64,000 nt of DNA from the NCBI RefSeq assembly GCF_009729055.1, contig NZ_CP045484.1, positions 248,001 through 312,000 on the forward strand, read 5' to 3'. Under the pieces are notes generated by a model. The model made no database searches. It saw only the letters and a list, made by a program, of their open reading frames with translations, and was not told the DNA's origin. Origin of the DNA: Sulfurisphaera ohwakuensis. GTDB taxonomy: Archaea; Thermoproteota; Thermoprotei_A; Sulfolobales; Sulfolobaceae. Shown one piece after another: positions 10,189-20,671 of this stretch (positions are counted from its first letter, which is position 1; each line of letters opens with the position of its first letter). The position numbers were made by a program, and so were the translations under genes.

Positions 10189-10202
10189 TTCAAAACAGTA
10201 AT

Positions 10203-10406
10203 CTATTTCACTATTACTGCGTATCTCCAAGGTACAGTAGCCCCAAATAATTTTGCTGTTTCTGACTGAGGATCCAAAATGATTACAATTCCGCTCCAGT
10301 CATCGCTGAAGCTAATTGATCCACAAACTGGACATTTAGGTGTATCTTGTGTCACTAATGCTCTACAATTCTTACAAGCTTTAAATTCTTTATTTTTTCC
10401 AGGCAT
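10203..10406 (-). CDS. spt4: transcription elongation factor Spt4 (RpoE'')
   Basis: A 67-residue zinc-ribbon protein with C11-x2-C14 and C25-x2-C28, then the DWSGIVIILDP strand that binds Spt5/NusG. The Spt4-Spt5 clamp keeps RNA polymerase processive. The ATG overlaps the Rpo7 stop by one base, so translation is coupled. Length is usual for archaeal Spt4. Confidence 0.95.
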   Translation of the reverse strand: MPGKNKEFKACKNCRALVTQDTPKCPVCGSISFSDDWSGIVIILDPQSETAKLFGATVPWRYAVIVK

Positions 10407-10957
10407 TATTTACTCGCCTTTGTTAGCTCTTGTGTTATCCACTCTATCTTTCCCAAATATGGTTGTTTCATTGTTAAAGCTATTCTAGGCATTCTTCCAC
10501 CACTTGTAGATACACTAATAATCCTTGCTCTAACTCTATCCCCTTTTTGTATTATTTTTTTGCTCCTTTCTCCTATAAGAATTCCCCTATTTTGATCAAA
10601 TTTAAGATTATCATCAGTGATTTGTGAAATGTGTGCTAATCCATCAACTGGTCCTATATTTACATAAACCCCATAATTATCTACTTGATTAACTTCACCT
10701 TCTACAACTTCTTGAATTATTGGAACAAAAGCTAGCATTTCAAAACTAACTTCATGATACGTTGCACCATCTCCGAATATAATATATCCTTCTTCACTTA
10801 CTTTAGCGTCTAGTACAGCGAGGACTAAACCAAGGTCTTTAATCATTTTTTCTTGATATTCTTGCCTTAAAATTTGTAGTGCTATTTCATCTAGTGGTTG
10901 CCCAAAATACTCAGGAGGAATGCGTATTATACCCTTTGCTTTAATTAGTTTAAACAT
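10406..10957 (-). CDS. rpo7: DNA-directed RNA polymerase subunit Rpo7 (RpoE')
   Basis: A 183-residue stalk subunit homologous to eukaryotic Rpb7. The N-terminal tip domain (1-80) carries IRIPPEYFG; the C-terminal S1/OB domain (82-180) has [27 protein letters not shown], which binds nascent RNA. With Rpo4 it forms the stalk that helps open the promoter. It follows the PIN-domain gene by 11 bp and overlaps spt4. Confidence 0.96.
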   Translation of the reverse strand: MFKLIKAKGIIRIPPEYFGQPLDEIALQILRQEYQEKMIKDLGLVLAVLDAKVSEEGYIIFGDGATYHEVSFEMLAFVPIIQEVVEGEVNQVDNYGVYVNIGPVDGLAHISQITDDNLKFDQNRGILIGERSKKIIQKGDRVRARIISVSTSGGRMPRIALTMKQPYLGKIEWITQELTKASK

Positions 10958-10968
10958 AAAATATCAGA

Positions 10969-11400
10969 CTAGATAATGATGTCTACCTTTATATTTTTAC
11001 TCTTCTGTCTTAGATAAATAACTCTTACCCCTTTAAGCTTAGCTTTATGTCTAAGTCTAGTATCATTTGTAAACAAAAACAAATCGTAGTCTTTGCATAT
11101 TTGTATAAGTGCATCGTCAACTCTCATGTTTTCATAACCTTCTATGCTTTTCCAATAATTTTTATATGTATTAAGGTATTGTAAGGCTAAATTGGCTTTC
11201 TTATTCATAATAATACTTTTAGAATTAAGAAATTTATTTAACTCTCTTATAACTATATTAGGTATATAGAAAACTGGCTTATAATCTAGAAATTGGATTA
11301 TCTTCTCAAAAGGATCAAAACCGTGATATATATAAAGAAGTATATTAGTATCAACTAATACTCCTAAATTTTTATTATTCCCCAACCTACTAATCTCCAT
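10969..11400 (-). CDS. PIN-domain ribonuclease (Fcf1/VapC-like)
   Basis: A 143-residue PIN domain with the acidic metal site Asp17 (VLVDTN), Glu53 (IREL), Asp95/Asp96 (RVDDAL) and Asp113 (FTNDTRL). No antitoxin gene adjoins it, and its place between aIF2gamma and Rpo7 is conserved in archaea, which favours an rRNA-processing role like eukaryotic Fcf1/Utp24 over a toxin. It begins inside the aIF2gamma gene (37-bp overlap); a later start is possible but no better ATG exists before VDTN. Confidence 0.85.
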   Translation of the reverse strand: MEISRLGNNKNLGVLVDTNILLYIYHGFDPFEKIIQFLDYKPVFYIPNIVIRELNKFLNSKSIIMNKKANLALQYLNTYKNYWKSIEGYENMRVDDALIQICKDYDLFLFTNDTRLRHKAKLKGVRVIYLRQKSKNIKVDIII

Positions 11401-12626
11401 CTTCCACTAACTTGTCTACTTATAACAACTCTTAAATCTTTATCCCATACTACCAAAGGCCTTTTTAATTCTACTTCTAATTCATCATTCTTAATGTTCT
11501 TTGCTACACCTAAGGTAGTTGCTGAACCTAGTGTTAGCATTAATACCTCGCCTTTCTTAATATTCTCGACTTTAACTAATTCTTTTGCTCCAACAACTCT
11601 TTCTAGTAATTGATAGTTTTCAATTTTTAAATTCCATAAAACAGAAACATTTTTGTTACTCGATTTAACTACTACACTACCAACTAAACTATCAGCCTTA
11701 ACATAGGAAGGATCTAATTCAGTTCCTAAAGCTACTAAACCACCCGGTTTAGCCTCTTTTACTTCTAAATCAGAGAAACGAATAGAAGTAATTGTTGTGT
11801 AAAGCGGTTCATACTCTACTTTACCGCCAGGTTTTTCATGCCTTAATCCCGGCAAGATTTTTATCTCGTCTCCTATTTCTAGTTTTCCTTGAATAATACT
11901 ACCTCCAATTACTCCTCCTTTCAGTTCATTATAAGGAGTCCCAGGCTTATTTACATCAAAACTTCTAATAACTAACATGATTGGATCTTTGCTAAGATCT
12001 CTCTGAGGAGTTGGGATATACTTTTGAATTCCTTCTATTAACGCATCGATATTAATTTTATGCAACGCACTGACTGGAATTATTGGAGCGTCTTCAGCCC
12101 AGGTACCCTTTAGAAATTCTTTTATTTGCTTATATTGTTTTAACGCTTCTTCTTTGCTTACTACGTCTACCTTATTTTGTACTATAATTAAATTTTTTAT
12201 ATTAACAATGCCTAAAGCAACAAAATGCTCTCTTGTTTGTGGTTGAGGAAAAGGCTCATTAGCTGCTACAACAAGTAACGCGCCATCCATAAGTGCTGCT
12301 CCAGATAACATTGTAGCCATTAAAATTTCGTGCCCTGGTGCATCAATAAAAGATACTTTCCTAAGAAATTGTGGTTTTTCGTCACTTCCACACTGATTGC
12401 AAGAGTATTCTGTAACATATGCTTCTGGCTTGTTACAGTTGGGGCACACACCTATACTAGCTTCTGCATATCCAAGTTTTATTGTCATACCCCGCTTTAA
12501 TTCTTCACTATGCTTTGAAGTCCAAACTCCAGTAATCGCTTGGACTAATGTAGTTTTACCATGATCTACATGGCCAACTACACCTATGTTAACTTCTGGT
12601 TGAACTTGTGGCCAAGACAAAAGCAT
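11364..12626 (-). CDS. eif2g: translation initiation factor aIF2, gamma subunit
   Basis: The GTPase subunit of aIF2, which brings Met-tRNAi to the small ribosomal subunit. G1 GHVDHGKT (near 18-25), a zinc knuckle with CPNC and CNQC, DAPGH (G3) and NKVD (G4) are in order, followed by two beta-barrel domains. I use the ATG at 12626, preceded by GGTGATT, rather than a GTG two codons upstream that lies inside that ribosome site. It follows S6e with coupled translation. In Sulfolobus the free gamma subunit is also known to protect mRNA 5' ends. Confidence 0.96.
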   Translation of the reverse strand: MLLSWPQVQPEVNIGVVGHVDHGKTTLVQAITGVWTSKHSEELKRGMTIKLGYAEASIGVCPNCNKPEAYVTEYSCNQCGSDEKPQFLRKVSFIDAPGHEILMATMLSGAALMDGALLVVAANEPFPQPQTREHFVALGIVNIKNLIIVQNKVDVVSKEEALKQYKQIKEFLKGTWAEDAPIIPVSALHKINIDALIEGIQKYIPTPQRDLSKDPIMLVIRSFDVNKPGTPYNELKGGVIGGSIIQGKLEIGDEIKILPGLRHEKPGGKVEYEPLYTTITSIRFSDLEVKEAKPGGLVALGTELDPSYVKADSLVGSVVVKSSNKNVSVLWNLKIENYQLLERVVGAKELVKVENIKKGEVLMLTLGSATTLGVAKNIKNDELEVELKRPLVVWDKDLRVVISRQVSGRWRLVGWGIIKI

Positions 12627-12628
12627 AA

Positions 12629-13270
12629 TCACCTAATAATTATAGTGTTAATCTGAACTATATCTTGTGTAATCATATTTCCTCTAACAGTTTTTTTCCT
12701 TCTCATTCCGTCTTCTTCTGGATAGAAACCTGGAGGTCCACTTAATAATAGCTTTCTTTTGGCTCCACCTGGAACATCATATCTCATTGGGAAACCAGAA
12801 TTATCAGATCCACCAGTTATCTTTATTTTTAGAGGTATTCCAGACACATTTAATTCTATTACATCACCAATTTTTGCTCCTATAATATTGCTTAATTTTG
12901 ATTGATCTATAGATAATTGAAAAGATTTAGTCCTATAAGCTTCTGCTTCAAACTCATTAGCTCCATATTTTTCTGCTATGCTAGCTGCAATCCAAACTTC
13001 GTCAGAGGGAACATTATTGTCAATTTCTATTTTAAAATGGGTTTTTACTTTTACTTTTTTGTCTCCTTCTTGTTTTATTGTTTGTAATGTTAGTAAAGTA
13101 TCTAAACCTAATTCCTCCTTTAACTTCTGATTTATTTTCGCAATGGGCAAAGCTTTTCCTTCTTTTTCTCCTTGGATTGATTGAATTTGATCAGATACTT
13201 TTACTTTTACTTTCTTTATTTTTGGTTCTTTTGTTTGCGGATCAGATATAACAATTTTAAAGTCTGGCAA
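12629..13270 (-). CDS. rps6e: 30S ribosomal protein S6e, with long internal insertion
   Basis: The conserved S6e core is split: an N-terminal strand ([10 protein letters not shown], 2-11) and the C-terminal part from about residue 113 with [22 protein letters not shown] and RKKTVRGN. Between them lie roughly 95 residues absent from typical archaeal S6e of about 125 residues; the total here is 213. I recall the same length in other Sulfolobales. Start codon is TTG. First gene of the operon leading to aIF2gamma. Confidence 0.92.
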   Translation of the reverse strand: MPDFKIVISDPQTKEPKIKKVKVKVSDQIQSIQGEKEGKALPIAKINQKLKEELGLDTLLTLQTIKQEGDKKVKVKTHFKIEIDNNVPSDEVWIAASIAEKYGANEFEAEAYRTKSFQLSIDQSKLSNIIGAKIGDVIELNVSGIPLKIKITGGSDNSGFPMRYDVPGGAKRKLLLSGPPGFYPEEDGMRRKKTVRGNMITQDIVQINTIIIR

Positions 13271-13335
13271 GTTAATATCCCTTGGTAAGGTAAATTAGAA
13301 TACAAGTATTTAAAATCGAAGTACATAAAATACGT

Positions 13336-13698
13336 ATGTATGGAGTGTTATTGGTCCTACACGGTAGTAAAATTAAAGAATGGCAAGATGTTGCAATTCA
13401 ATATGCTAATCTTTTAAGAAAATATTTTGATTTAGTTGAATACGGTTTTATAGAATTTAATCAACCTAGTATAACAGAAGCTGCAAAAAAACTAGCTAGT
13501 AATGGTGTAGATACTATTATTGTAGTTCCGTTATTATTTGCAGCTGGAACTCATTTTAAAAGGGATATACCAAAGCAATTAGAAGAAATAAGAGGAGTAA
13601 AAATTATGATTGCAGAACCTATAGGTGTTGATGAAAGAGTTGCAGAAATTTTAAAAGAAAGAGTCGAAGAAGTCTTAAGAAGCGGCACCAGAAGCTAA
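13336..13698 (+). CDS. cbiX: sirohydrochlorin cobaltochelatase/ferrochelatase, small CbiX type
   Basis: A 120-residue single-domain chelatase that works as a homodimer and inserts Co2+ (cobalamin) or Fe2+/Ni2+ (sirohaem-type cofactors) into sirohydrochlorin. The two metal-binding His are in LVLHGS (His9) and AGTHFKRDI (near 73). A TATA-like stretch precedes the ATG. Its 3' end overlaps the convergent S15 gene by 24 bp. CbiA, another cobalamin enzyme, is 3 kb away. Confidence 0.9.
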   Translation: MYGVLLVLHGSKIKEWQDVAIQYANLLRKYFDLVEYGFIEFNQPSITEAAKKLASNGVDTIIVVPLLFAAGTHFKRDIPKQLEEIRGVKIMIAEPIGVDERVAEILKERVEEVLRSGTRS

Positions 13699-14136
13699 TA
13701 GCTCTGCTTTTTCGGGCTCATATTTCCATTCTTTGGGTAATTTACCTATACTCTTATAGTAATCTGCAAGTCTTCTAATTTTAGATTCTATTTCTTCTAA
13801 TCCTTTTTTAGCTCTCTTATCCTTAGGATGTTCAAATAAGTGTCTCCTTACATTTGCTGCTTTTCGGATTAAATTAAACAAGTCTTCAGGTATTTTTGGA
13901 GCAAGCCCTTTTTCTTCTAGGATTTTAGTAAGTTTTTTTCCAGTAATTTGTTTTACTAGAGGAATACCGTACTGATCTCTTAAAATTATACCTATCATAC
14001 TAGGTGAATAACCTTTTTTAGCTAATTCTTCAACTAGTAATTCTACTTCTTCTCTAGTAAACCTAACCCACTTAGGTGCTCCACTTCTAACCGGTCTTGT
14101 AGAATGTGACTTACCATTAGGGCGTTTCTTATTCAC
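13675..14136 (-). CDS. rps15: 30S ribosomal protein S15
   Basis: A 153-residue uS15. The archaeal N-terminal extension (to about residue 65, with [13 protein letters not shown] and [17 protein letters not shown]) precedes the four-helix core that binds the central domain of 16S rRNA ([21 protein letters not shown] begins the conserved part). It directly follows the MetE gene (6 bp), same strand. Confidence 0.95.
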   Translation of the reverse strand: MNKKRPNGKSHSTRPVRSGAPKWVRFTREEVELLVEELAKKGYSPSMIGIILRDQYGIPLVKQITGKKLTKILEEKGLAPKIPEDLFNLIRKAANVRRHLFEHPKDKRAKKGLEEIESKIRRLADYYKSIGKLPKEWKYEPEKAELLASGAAS

Positions 14137-14142
14137 TCTAAT

Positions 14143-15159
14143 TCACCTATTTACCAAAGGCTTTAGTGAAGTACTATTATAACCTTTATTTTTAAGTTCT
14201 TCTCTTATAATTTTCGTCCCCTTGACCATGTTTAATAATTTTTGGAATGCAATTTTTCTAGGCAAAAGCTTTAATCCACAATCTGGATTTACCCAGATCA
14301 TTTCTGGCTTAAAGTAATCTAGTAACATTTTTAAATCATTGGCAACTTCCTCTGGTGTTTCTATTCTTTTATTATGGACATCTATAACCCCTACTCCAAT
14401 TTCTCTATCCCATTTTTTAAACAGTTTTACTGGTTCATAATTATAATTCTTTAACGCTAAATTAATCTGATCTACATTTAATTTATCTAAATAGGGCTCT
14501 AAATAACTGTATTCACCATAACATACATGCATTACAACTTTAACGTTAATTCCCTTTATAGACTCATTTACAGCTTCTATAGCCCATTCAACTTCATTTT
14601 TGTGAGTATGGATAGCTGGTTCATCTACTTGAATGATTTTCGCACCAGCTTCTACTAACTTTTTCATTTCAGTATTAATTACCTTAGCCAGGTCAAACGC
14701 TAAGTCTCTTTTATTCTTATAGTATTCATTATATGACCACTCAGCTATTGTATAGGGTCCAGTAATAGTAATCTTTAGATTTTCAGTATAGGATACAGAT
14801 TTAGCGAACAAAAATTCATCAACTAGCATAGGCTTGATATACTCAACTTTGCTTACTACGGATGGTTTTCTATAATAATTAGTCCCCCATACTCTAACTG
14901 GTCCATAGAATTTAAATCCAGCTAATCTTTCTGCGAAAAATTCTACCATTTCATCTCTTCTCATTTCTCCGTCAGTGGGTACATCAACTCCAGCTATCTC
15001 GTGATCATGTAATACTGTAACTACTGCATCATCAAAAGCTTCTTGCAGATCTTCATCAGAAATTTTCCCAGCTTTATGTAATCGTATTGATTCTCTTAAC
15101 CATTTAGGTCTAGGATAACTACCTATAACCGTTGTTGGAAGAATTGGTAATTCATCCAT
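14143..15159 (-). CDS. metE: methionine synthase, core-MetE type (single catalytic barrel)
   Basis: A 338-residue protein equal to the C-terminal catalytic barrel of cobalamin-independent methionine synthase. It opens [10 protein letters not shown] and carries QVDEPA (177-182), zinc ligands His211 and Cys213 (HVCYG) and Cys294 (NPDCGLK). The third-ligand Glu of classical MetE is not obvious (the aligned stretch reads INLALKN). Such short MetEs in archaea are thought to use a methyl donor other than standard folate (the archaeal folate-independent core-MetE families). A GGAGATGAT ribosome site precedes the ATG, inside the 3' end of the upstream paralogue (8-bp overlap). Confidence 0.88.
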   Translation of the reverse strand: MDELPILPTTVIGSYPRPKWLRESIRLHKAGKISDEDLQEAFDDAVVTVLHDHEIAGVDVPTDGEMRRDEMVEFFAERLAGFKFYGPVRVWGTNYYRKPSVVSKVEYIKPMLVDEFLFAKSVSYTENLKITITGPYTIAEWSYNEYYKNKRDLAFDLAKVINTEMKKLVEAGAKIIQVDEPAIHTHKNEVEWAIEAVNESIKGINVKVVMHVCYGEYSYLEPYLDKLNVDQINLALKNYNYEPVKLFKKWDREIGVGVIDVHNKRIETPEEVANDLKMLLDYFKPEMIWVNPDCGLKLLPRKIAFQKLLNMVKGTKIIREELKNKGYNSTSLKPLVNR

Positions 15160-16120
15160 TTAACATCATCTCCTTTGCTTTTTGTAATAATTTAAATTTT
15201 TTCTGAACTATTATTTCTGGTATAAAATCATTAAAGGAAGAGTTACCTAAGATTAGCCTTTCTATTCCTTTTTCAGATGCAGTAGAAACTATTCTTTTAA
15301 TTGTAACAATTTTTTCCATTTTTGTTGTCCTTGAATCTAGGATTCCAAAATATACTTGCTTTCCTTTTAGGAATTGATAAAGTCTACCAAGCTTATTTTT
15401 ATTGCCTTCAGTCACATCAAATCCATAAACAGTTACTGGCAATTTCATATAATTTTCTAATCTATCAAAATTTATATCAAAATAAGTTAATAAATGTATT
15501 TCTACGTTTATATTTTCTAGCATTATATTGTAAACCTCTGGTAGAGTATCCAATAAATCCTTCTTTATTCCTTTTTGGAAGATTGAAGGTTCATGAATTT
15601 CTACTACATCGCTTTTCATATTCTTCAGTAATGAGTTAACTATTATAGCATAATCCCTCATTAATTCTTCTTCATTTTTATAGTATTGATTTTCAGAAAG
15701 TTTAAGAAAAGTTAATGGTCCTAAAATTACGGCCTTAAGTTTAAAACTATAATTTCTCGCGAGCTCTTTAGCTTTTTCAAAATATTTAATGTATGTATTA
15801 TCCTCCTTGTACTTCAGTTTTTCATTTATTACAATTTGCCTATAGTAGAAGTTATTGTCAAAAAATCTCGTTAGGCTTCCTTTTTTAACATTGGTAAGGA
15901 AAGAATATGTTAAGTCTGCAATATCATCCCACTCTATCATGCTGTCTGTAGTAAAATCAACATTAAAGGATTTCATCATCTCAAAAAAATTGTTCATGAA
16001 ATTGAATATTTGCTCTAGATATTTCTCCTCAGATATCTTCCCATTATTTTTCTTTGAAATTATTTTAGCGATTCTCACTGGTTTAGGATAGCTCCCGATT
16101 AGTGCTGTTTCTAATCTCAT
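15152..16120 (-). CDS. MetE-like barrel without zinc ligands (N-terminal MetE domain counterpart)
   Basis: A 322-residue paralogue of the gene that follows. It shares the opening [20 protein letters not shown] and VEIHEPS, but the zinc motif His-x-Cys reads IHLLTY and the C-terminal NPDCG reads LGNSSF, so it cannot bind the catalytic zinc. In full-length bacterial MetE the N-terminal barrel is likewise a zinc-less copy, so this is best read as a separately encoded N-terminal domain that may bind the methyl donor or stabilise the partner. It shares one base with the PCNA3 stop upstream. Confidence 0.75.
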   Translation of the reverse strand: MRLETALIGSYPKPVRIAKIISKKNNGKISEEKYLEQIFNFMNNFFEMMKSFNVDFTTDSMIEWDDIADLTYSFLTNVKKGSLTRFFDNNFYYRQIVINEKLKYKEDNTYIKYFEKAKELARNYSFKLKAVILGPLTFLKLSENQYYKNEEELMRDYAIIVNSLLKNMKSDVVEIHEPSIFQKGIKKDLLDTLPEVYNIMLENINVEIHLLTYFDINFDRLENYMKLPVTVYGFDVTEGNKNKLGRLYQFLKGKQVYFGILDSRTTKMEKIVTIKRIVSTASEKGIERLILGNSSFNDFIPEIIVQKKFKLLQKAKEMMLNG

Positions 16121-16857
16121 CAGGATAATTTGGGGGCAAGCAAATAAGTAACTTTCCCCCCTCCTTCCATGTTGAATTCCAACTGCATAGGTTTTTGTTC
16201 CGCAAATGCTACCTTAACATAATCTGATAACTTCGTAAGGGATATAATATCATTTAGATATTCAACGTCATATGCAGAAGAAGATTCTTTATTAAATTCT
16301 ATATCTGCAAGGCTTCCAGTATCTTTTGAGAATTCTACTTCTACTTTATTTTCACCTTCGCCTTTAACTATTACTTTTTCCTCATTAGCTGAAATTAGTA
16401 GTGTATCTGCTACTTCAGCTATTTCACCTATTGCATTCTTAAAACCACTTGCATTAATTGTAGCTTTAATATCAAATTCTAAATTAACTTCAGGTACCTC
16501 TGGTGGTAATACTTCTATGTTATTCACGTTAAATACTCTATTTAATGCACCACTTAAAGTAAGCTTTACGACTTCTGGGGAATCTGCTTCTATAATTATC
16601 TCCTCTTTTCTTTTAGCTGCCTTTAAAAGTTTACTCATATATTGTGTATTAAATCCAAACTTGAATTCTTCTGGTACATCATATTCTTTAAACATTTCTT
16701 TAGGAAGTTCGATCTTTATCAAAGAAATATGTGCTTTGTCTATAGCTACAAGCTGTATTCCCTCAGGTTTTATGTCAAATAGAGCCTCATCAACCAACTT
16801 AAGTAAAGCTTGAACAATAGCCTTCAGATCCCTCACGTCATCGTAAACTATACGCAT
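16120..16857 (-). CDS. pcna3: DNA sliding clamp subunit PCNA3
   Basis: A 245-residue PCNA with two similar halves and the typical ending KVTYLLAPK. Crenarchaeal PCNA is a heterotrimer; this chain resembles PCNA3 of Saccharolobus solfataricus as I recall it (VYDDVR start, [19 protein letters not shown]), the subunit that joins the PCNA1-PCNA2 dimer last. The interdomain connector lies near residues 115-130. It shares its last base with the MetE-like gene, and diverges from cbiA. Confidence 0.93.
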   Translation of the reverse strand: MRIVYDDVRDLKAIVQALLKLVDEALFDIKPEGIQLVAIDKAHISLIKIELPKEMFKEYDVPEEFKFGFNTQYMSKLLKAAKRKEEIIIEADSPEVVKLTLSGALNRVFNVNNIEVLPPEVPEVNLEFDIKATINASGFKNAIGEIAEVADTLLISANEEKVIVKGEGENKVEVEFSKDTGSLADIEFNKESSSAYDVEYLNDIISLTKLSDYVKVAFAEQKPMQLEFNMEGGGKVTYLLAPKLS

Positions 16858-16904
16858 TTACTATCCCATATTTATTTAATCTAATCAGTTTCTTATTTTT
16901 TCTT

Positions 16905-18215
16905 ATGAGGTTTCCTCGTATAATCATTTCTTCAGATAGAAGTAACTCAGGTAAAACAATAATATCCTCTGCCCTAATGAGGGTTTTATCTAGGAAAATG
17001 AAAGTGAGGGGATTTAAGGCGGGACCAGATTTTATTGATCCAAAATACCATACATTAGCTACTGGGGTTCCTTCGATTAACCTGGACCTATGGTTAATGG
17101 GAATTAATGGAGTAAAGAAGAGTTTATTAAGATATGGAAAAGGCTACGATATTGGAATAATTGAGGGAGTAATGGGGTTATATGATGGAATTGATGTGAA
17201 TTATAGCACTTATGAACTTTCTGAAGTTACTAAGACCCCAATAATTCTAGTAGTAAATTGCAATAATGTTAGTAGTACTATAGGAGCTATAGTAAAAGGA
17301 TTAAAAGATTATAGAAATGCAAGAATTAGCGGAGTAATTTTCAATCAAATAGGGTCTGAAACACATTATAATTATTGTAAGAATTCTGTAAAAGAAGTTC
17401 AAGTTTTAGGTTATATAAAATACGATAGAAATTTCTCTATTCCTTCACGTCATTTAGGGCTTTTTACAACTGAGGATTTTAAAGAGGCTGAAAATATTTT
17501 GCAATCCGTATCTAGAGCTATAGAAGAATCTGTCGATATAGATAAAATTATTGAAATCGCAAACTCAGCAGAAGAATTACAAGAAGTAAATGAGATTACA
17601 TATGATAAGGGGTTAAATAATAAAGAGATTGCTGCTATAGCTTTTGATTCAGCATTTAATTTTTATTATTCAGAAAATATAGATTTATTAAGGAATAAAT
17701 ATCAAGTAGAATTTTTTAGTCCCTTGTTAAATGAGAAAATCAATAATCCAGCTTTAATTTATATAGGTGGTGGATACCCAGAATTACATTTAAACGATCT
17801 TGAGAAATCTAATACTACCATAAGATGGATTAAAGAAGAGGCAGAAAAAGGTACAAAAATTTTAGCGGAATGTGGAGGTTTAATGTACTTATCAAAAGAA
17901 ATTATAGCTGAAAAAAGCTATAAAATGGTTGATTTATTTGATATTAGTATTAAGGCTAAAGATAAACTCACAATTGGTTATACGGAATTAGATGTGATAT
18001 CAGATAATATATTAGGGAAGAAGGGTGAAGTACTTAGGGGTCATGAATTTCATGTATCTAGAGCTATAAGCGTAGGCAACGATGTAAAATTTTCTATGAA
18101 AAATAGAATAGGAAAGGGTATATGGGAAAATAAAGATGGGGTTACTGTTTATAATACATTAGCTTCTTATTCTCATTTTCATTTTTCAAGCACTAGAGGA
18201 TTGTTGTCTTTTTAG
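16905..18215 (+). CDS. cbiA: cobyrinate a,c-diamide synthase
   Basis: A 436-residue two-domain amidotransferase of cobalamin synthesis that amidates cobyrinate at a and c using glutamine and ATP. The N-terminal dethiobiotin-synthetase-like domain has SDRSNSGKT (10-18), KAGPDFIDP and GVMGLYDG; the C-terminal class I glutaminase domain has GGGYPE, the nucleophile Cys323 in AECGGLMYL and the closing YSHFHFSS. It ends 30 bp inside the convergent DUF2208 gene. Confidence 0.94.
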   Translation: MRFPRIIISSDRSNSGKTIISSALMRVLSRKMKVRGFKAGPDFIDPKYHTLATGVPSINLDLWLMGINGVKKSLLRYGKGYDIGIIEGVMGLYDGIDVNYSTYELSEVTKTPIILVVNCNNVSSTIGAIVKGLKDYRNARISGVIFNQIGSETHYNYCKNSVKEVQVLGYIKYDRNFSIPSRHLGLFTTEDFKEAENILQSVSRAIEESVDIDKIIEIANSAEELQEVNEITYDKGLNNKEIAAIAFDSAFNFYYSENIDLLRNKYQVEFFSPLLNEKINNPALIYIGGGYPELHLNDLEKSNTTIRWIKEEAEKGTKILAECGGLMYLSKEIIAEKSYKMVDLFDISIKAKDKLTIGYTELDVISDNILGKKGEVLRGHEFHVSRAISVGNDVKFSMKNRIGKGIWENKDGVTVYNTLASYSHFHFSSTRGLLSF

Positions 18216-18953
18216 TTCGAGTTTCTTTACTCTATCTAGTACCTCTAATAACCTATCTATTTCTGTAGTATATAGTCTAATTCTGTATGGCAATTTAGAT
18301 GTTTGTGAATGAATTTCTATATATCTTTTTTCTCTGTTTTCTTTTATCTCTGCATTAACTAGATGCCTTGAGTGTAAAAAAACTCCACTTTTATCTGTTG
18401 ACAATATACCTTTTTCTGTAATTTTATAACTTTGTGGTACCATTACTTCCATAGTTTGGAATTTTATTAATCTTCTATACACAAACATATTGAACAAGAA
18501 TAAGGCTTCAAAATAAATAACGTATACTAACAGTCTTTCATATCCAGATACACTTCCAACTATTTTAAGTAAAACTTCACCATAAAATGCAAATATTGCA
18601 ATAATGTATATTATCATATACATAAATGATTTAAAACTAGCCATAGCAAACTCTTGCATTTTTTTCATATACTCTTCATCTTTCTGGGCAAGTTCTCCTG
18701 CTTTTTTCTCTTCAAAGAGAGTTCGTGAATTCGATATATCAGTTAAATATTTTCTTTCGCTAAGTAAAGGATTACTTCTCATTGTCATAACGCTAGTGAT
18801 TCCAAGAATTACTATGATATAAAGAATATAAACAGGTAAGAAATACTGAGGATATAATGATAATACAAAAGACATTAAAATCATTAGTACTTGCGAGACT
18901 AGTATCATTTTCCAATTATATGGATTAGGATATCCTTGGGGATAGGTAGACAT
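18186..18953 (-). CDS. DUF2208-type membrane protein
   Basis: About 255 residues from the ATG at 18953 ([11 protein letters not shown]). Two hydrophobic segments (about 20-60), a charged linker with ERKYLTDIS and [15 protein letters not shown], two more membrane segments, then a soluble C-terminal domain rich in beta strands ([26 protein letters not shown]). It matches the archaeal DUF2208 family, of unknown function. A version starting 46 codons earlier would run through the divergent neighbour and its promoter, so I reject it. Confidence 0.7.
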   Translation of the reverse strand: MSTYPQGYPNPYNWKMILVSQVLMILMSFVLSLYPQYFLPVYILYIIVILGITSVMTMRSNPLLSERKYLTDISNSRTLFEEKKAGELAQKDEEYMKKMQEFAMASFKSFMYMIIYIIAIFAFYGEVLLKIVGSVSGYERLLVYVIYFEALFLFNMFVYRRLIKFQTMEVMVPQSYKITEKGILSTDKSGVFLHSRHLVNAEIKENREKRYIEIHSQTSKLPYRIRLYTTEIDRLLEVLDRVKKLELKRQQSSSA

Positions 18954-18987
18954 GCCTAATATTAATATCTTTAAAACCCTAATAAAT
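18954..18987. promoter_or_regulatory. 34-bp divergent promoter region
   Basis: The gap between the two inner ATGs (18953 minus, 18988 plus) holds CTTTAAAA (18967-18974), about 17-21 bp before the plus-strand ATG, and the same bases read TTTTAAAG about 14-21 bp before the minus-strand ATG. One near-palindromic TATA element may serve both directions. Confidence 0.35.
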
Positions 18988-19515
18988 ATGTGTTTGGTTT
19001 TATTAGTCCTAATATCTTTAGTATCATTTTCTTTTATATCAATTAATCGATATACATACGTGTTGCCATCTACAGGAAATGAACTAAACATCTATGTAAT
19101 ACAAAAATATCAGAAAACTCCACTAGAAATTAATATAAGTTTTAACTTAAATTATTCTCCTTATATCTATATCTATATACATAATAATTCATTTTTAAAT
19201 ATATCATTTAAGAACAGTTCCATTATCTTTTTTAAACCTATAATTATATATAACTCTTCGAAGGAAACAACTTTAATTGGAATTGATTATCTATATGCAA
19301 GTAATATAACTATTCTTATATTTTCCTCTCAAGGCCAATATATAAAAATTATTGGAAATGTAAGTTATGTAAATAATACTTATACAAATATTAACAATTT
19401 TATAACTACTACAAAATCTTTCTCTACATATAACTTGACTTATATCACATTTATATTAATACTATTAATTTCTATAATCATATTTATTACACTGAAAAGA
19501 TATAAAGGTTATTAG
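18988..19515 (+). CDS. secreted/membrane-anchored protein, heavily N-glycosylatable, unknown function
   Basis: About 175 residues from the inner ATG (MCLVLLVLISLVSF). An N-terminal hydrophobic segment acts as signal anchor, the middle (about 20-140) is rich in Asn, Ser, Thr and Tyr with roughly ten N-x-S/T sequons (NIS, NSS, NIT, NVS, NNT, NLT), and a C-terminal membrane helix (LTYITFILILLISIIIFI) ends in K-R-Y-K-G-Y. This is typical of Sulfolobales surface proteins under the S-layer. I do not recognise a family. An outer ATG at 18952 would place charged residues before the signal segment and overlap the opposite gene. Confidence 0.6.
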   Translation: MCLVLLVLISLVSFSFISINRYTYVLPSTGNELNIYVIQKYQKTPLEINISFNLNYSPYIYIYIHNNSFLNISFKNSSIIFFKPIIIYNSSKETTLIGIDYLYASNITILIFSSQGQYIKIIGNVSYVNNTYTNINNFITTTKSFSTYNLTYITFILILLISIIIFITLKRYKGY

Positions 19516-19523
19516 TACATACG

Positions 19524-19534
19524 CTTTTATATTT
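19524..19534 (+). promoter_or_regulatory. TATA box of the riboflavin operon
   Basis: CTTTTATATTT centred about 26 bp before the ribB ATG, the spacing expected of a leaderless Sulfolobales transcript. Confidence 0.55.
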
Positions 19535-19553
19535 TTGATTAAAATTCTATTCG

Positions 19554-20210
19554 ATGATTCAAAAGTCTGAGATTAGAAAAAACCTTGAGGACGGATTGCC
19601 GATATTGATCTACGACTTTGATGGTAGAGAAGAAGAAGTTGATATGATGTTTTATGCTGGGAGGATATCATGGAAAAGCATAAACTTGTTGAGGAAAGAT
19701 GCGGGAGGATTAATATGTTACGTTACGTCTAAAGAATATGGCCAAAAATTGGGATTAGATTTTATGAGTAATATAATAAGAGAAAAATATCCTTACCTAG
19801 CTAAAAAACCGTCATATGGCGATGAACCGGCCTTTTCTATTTGGTTAAACCATATAACTACAAAGACGGGAATAAATGATGTTGATAGGGCAAAGACAAT
19901 ATCTGAACTTCATAGTGTTATTTCTTTACTTAATGAGGATGAAAAATTAGCTAAGGAAAAGCTTGAAACTGAATTCTACTCACCCGGTCATGTGCCTGTA
20001 TTGCTATCTAGGGGAATAAGATATAGAAGAGGACATACAGAATTAAGTATATCTTTACTCGAGTATGTAAATTTAGAAAAGAGCGCAGTTATAGCTGAAA
20101 TGTTGGACGATGGATTAAGTCTTAGTAAGGAGAAAGCATTAAGATATGCAAGGCATAATGGATTTTTATTTATAGAAGGAAAAGAAATCTTAAAGGAGGT
20201 TCTCATATGA
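19554..20210 (+). CDS. ribB: 3,4-dihydroxy-2-butanone 4-phosphate synthase
   Basis: A 218-residue enzyme that turns ribulose 5-phosphate into the four-carbon unit for lumazine synthesis. Motifs include LPILIYDFDGREEEVDMMFYA near the N-terminus (acidic metal-binding cluster), LICYVTS, and FYSPGHVPVL with the catalytic His; RRGHTELSISLL is the C-terminal signature. First gene of the riboflavin operon; its stop overlaps ribC by 4 bp. Confidence 0.94.
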   Translation: MIQKSEIRKNLEDGLPILIYDFDGREEEVDMMFYAGRISWKSINLLRKDAGGLICYVTSKEYGQKLGLDFMSNIIREKYPYLAKKPSYGDEPAFSIWLNHITTKTGINDVDRAKTISELHSVISLLNEDEKLAKEKLETEFYSPGHVPVLLSRGIRYRRGHTELSISLLEYVNLEKSAVIAEMLDDGLSLSKEKALRYARHNGFLFIEGKEILKEVLI

Positions 20211-20671
20211 GAAAATACGGAGTAGTAGATACAACATTCTCAAGAGTAGATATGGGAAGTATAGCAATAAAAGTTATAAGAGCAGAAGACCCCGATGCAG
20301 AAATAATTAGATATACTGTCCCTGGTATAAAAGATATTCCAGTTGCTGCAAAGAGATTATTGGATGAAGGCTGTGATGGCGTAATAACTCTTGGTTGGGT
20401 AGGGAAATCAATGTTGGACAAATATAGTTATCTTGCAACAAGCATTGGTTTAATAATCACACAAGTTCTAACTTCTAAACATATAATTGATGTTACTGTT
20501 CATGAAGATGAAGTAGATAATGAAGAAAAACTAAAAGACTTAGCAATAGATAGGGTAACTAAGCATGCAAAAAATTTAGTTAAGCTAGTAAGAGATGGAA
20601 GAAATGCACTAACTCCTTATGCTGGGAAAGGATTAAGGCAGGGATATGAAAATGTCGGACCAATCGATTAA
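20207..20671 (+). CDS. ribC: riboflavin synthase, archaeal type
   Basis: A 154-residue protein of the archaeal riboflavin synthase family, which is related to lumazine synthase and not to the bacterial enzyme. It dismutates two 6,7-dimethyl-8-ribityllumazines. Recognisable stretches are [33 protein letters not shown]-like LGWVG and VTVHEDE. Coupled to ribB (4-bp overlap) and overlapping ribH by 26 bp. Confidence 0.94.
   Translation: MRKYGVVDTTFSRVDMGSIAIKVIRAEDPDAEIIRYTVPGIKDIPVAAKRLLDEGCDGVITLGWVGKSMLDKYSYLATSIGLIITQVLTSKHIIDVTVHEDEVDNEEKLKDLAIDRVTKHAKNLVKLVRDGRNALTPYAGKGLRQGYENVGPID

Noticed and set aside
15152-15165. GATGATG as a C box near the MetE start
   Set aside because: It is part of a GGAGATGAT ribosome site; no D box or guide spacing follows.
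18954-19091. 46-residue N-terminal extension of the DUF2208 protein
   Set aside because: It would overlap the divergent secreted-protein gene and its promoter, and the inner ATG starts the family-like sequence.
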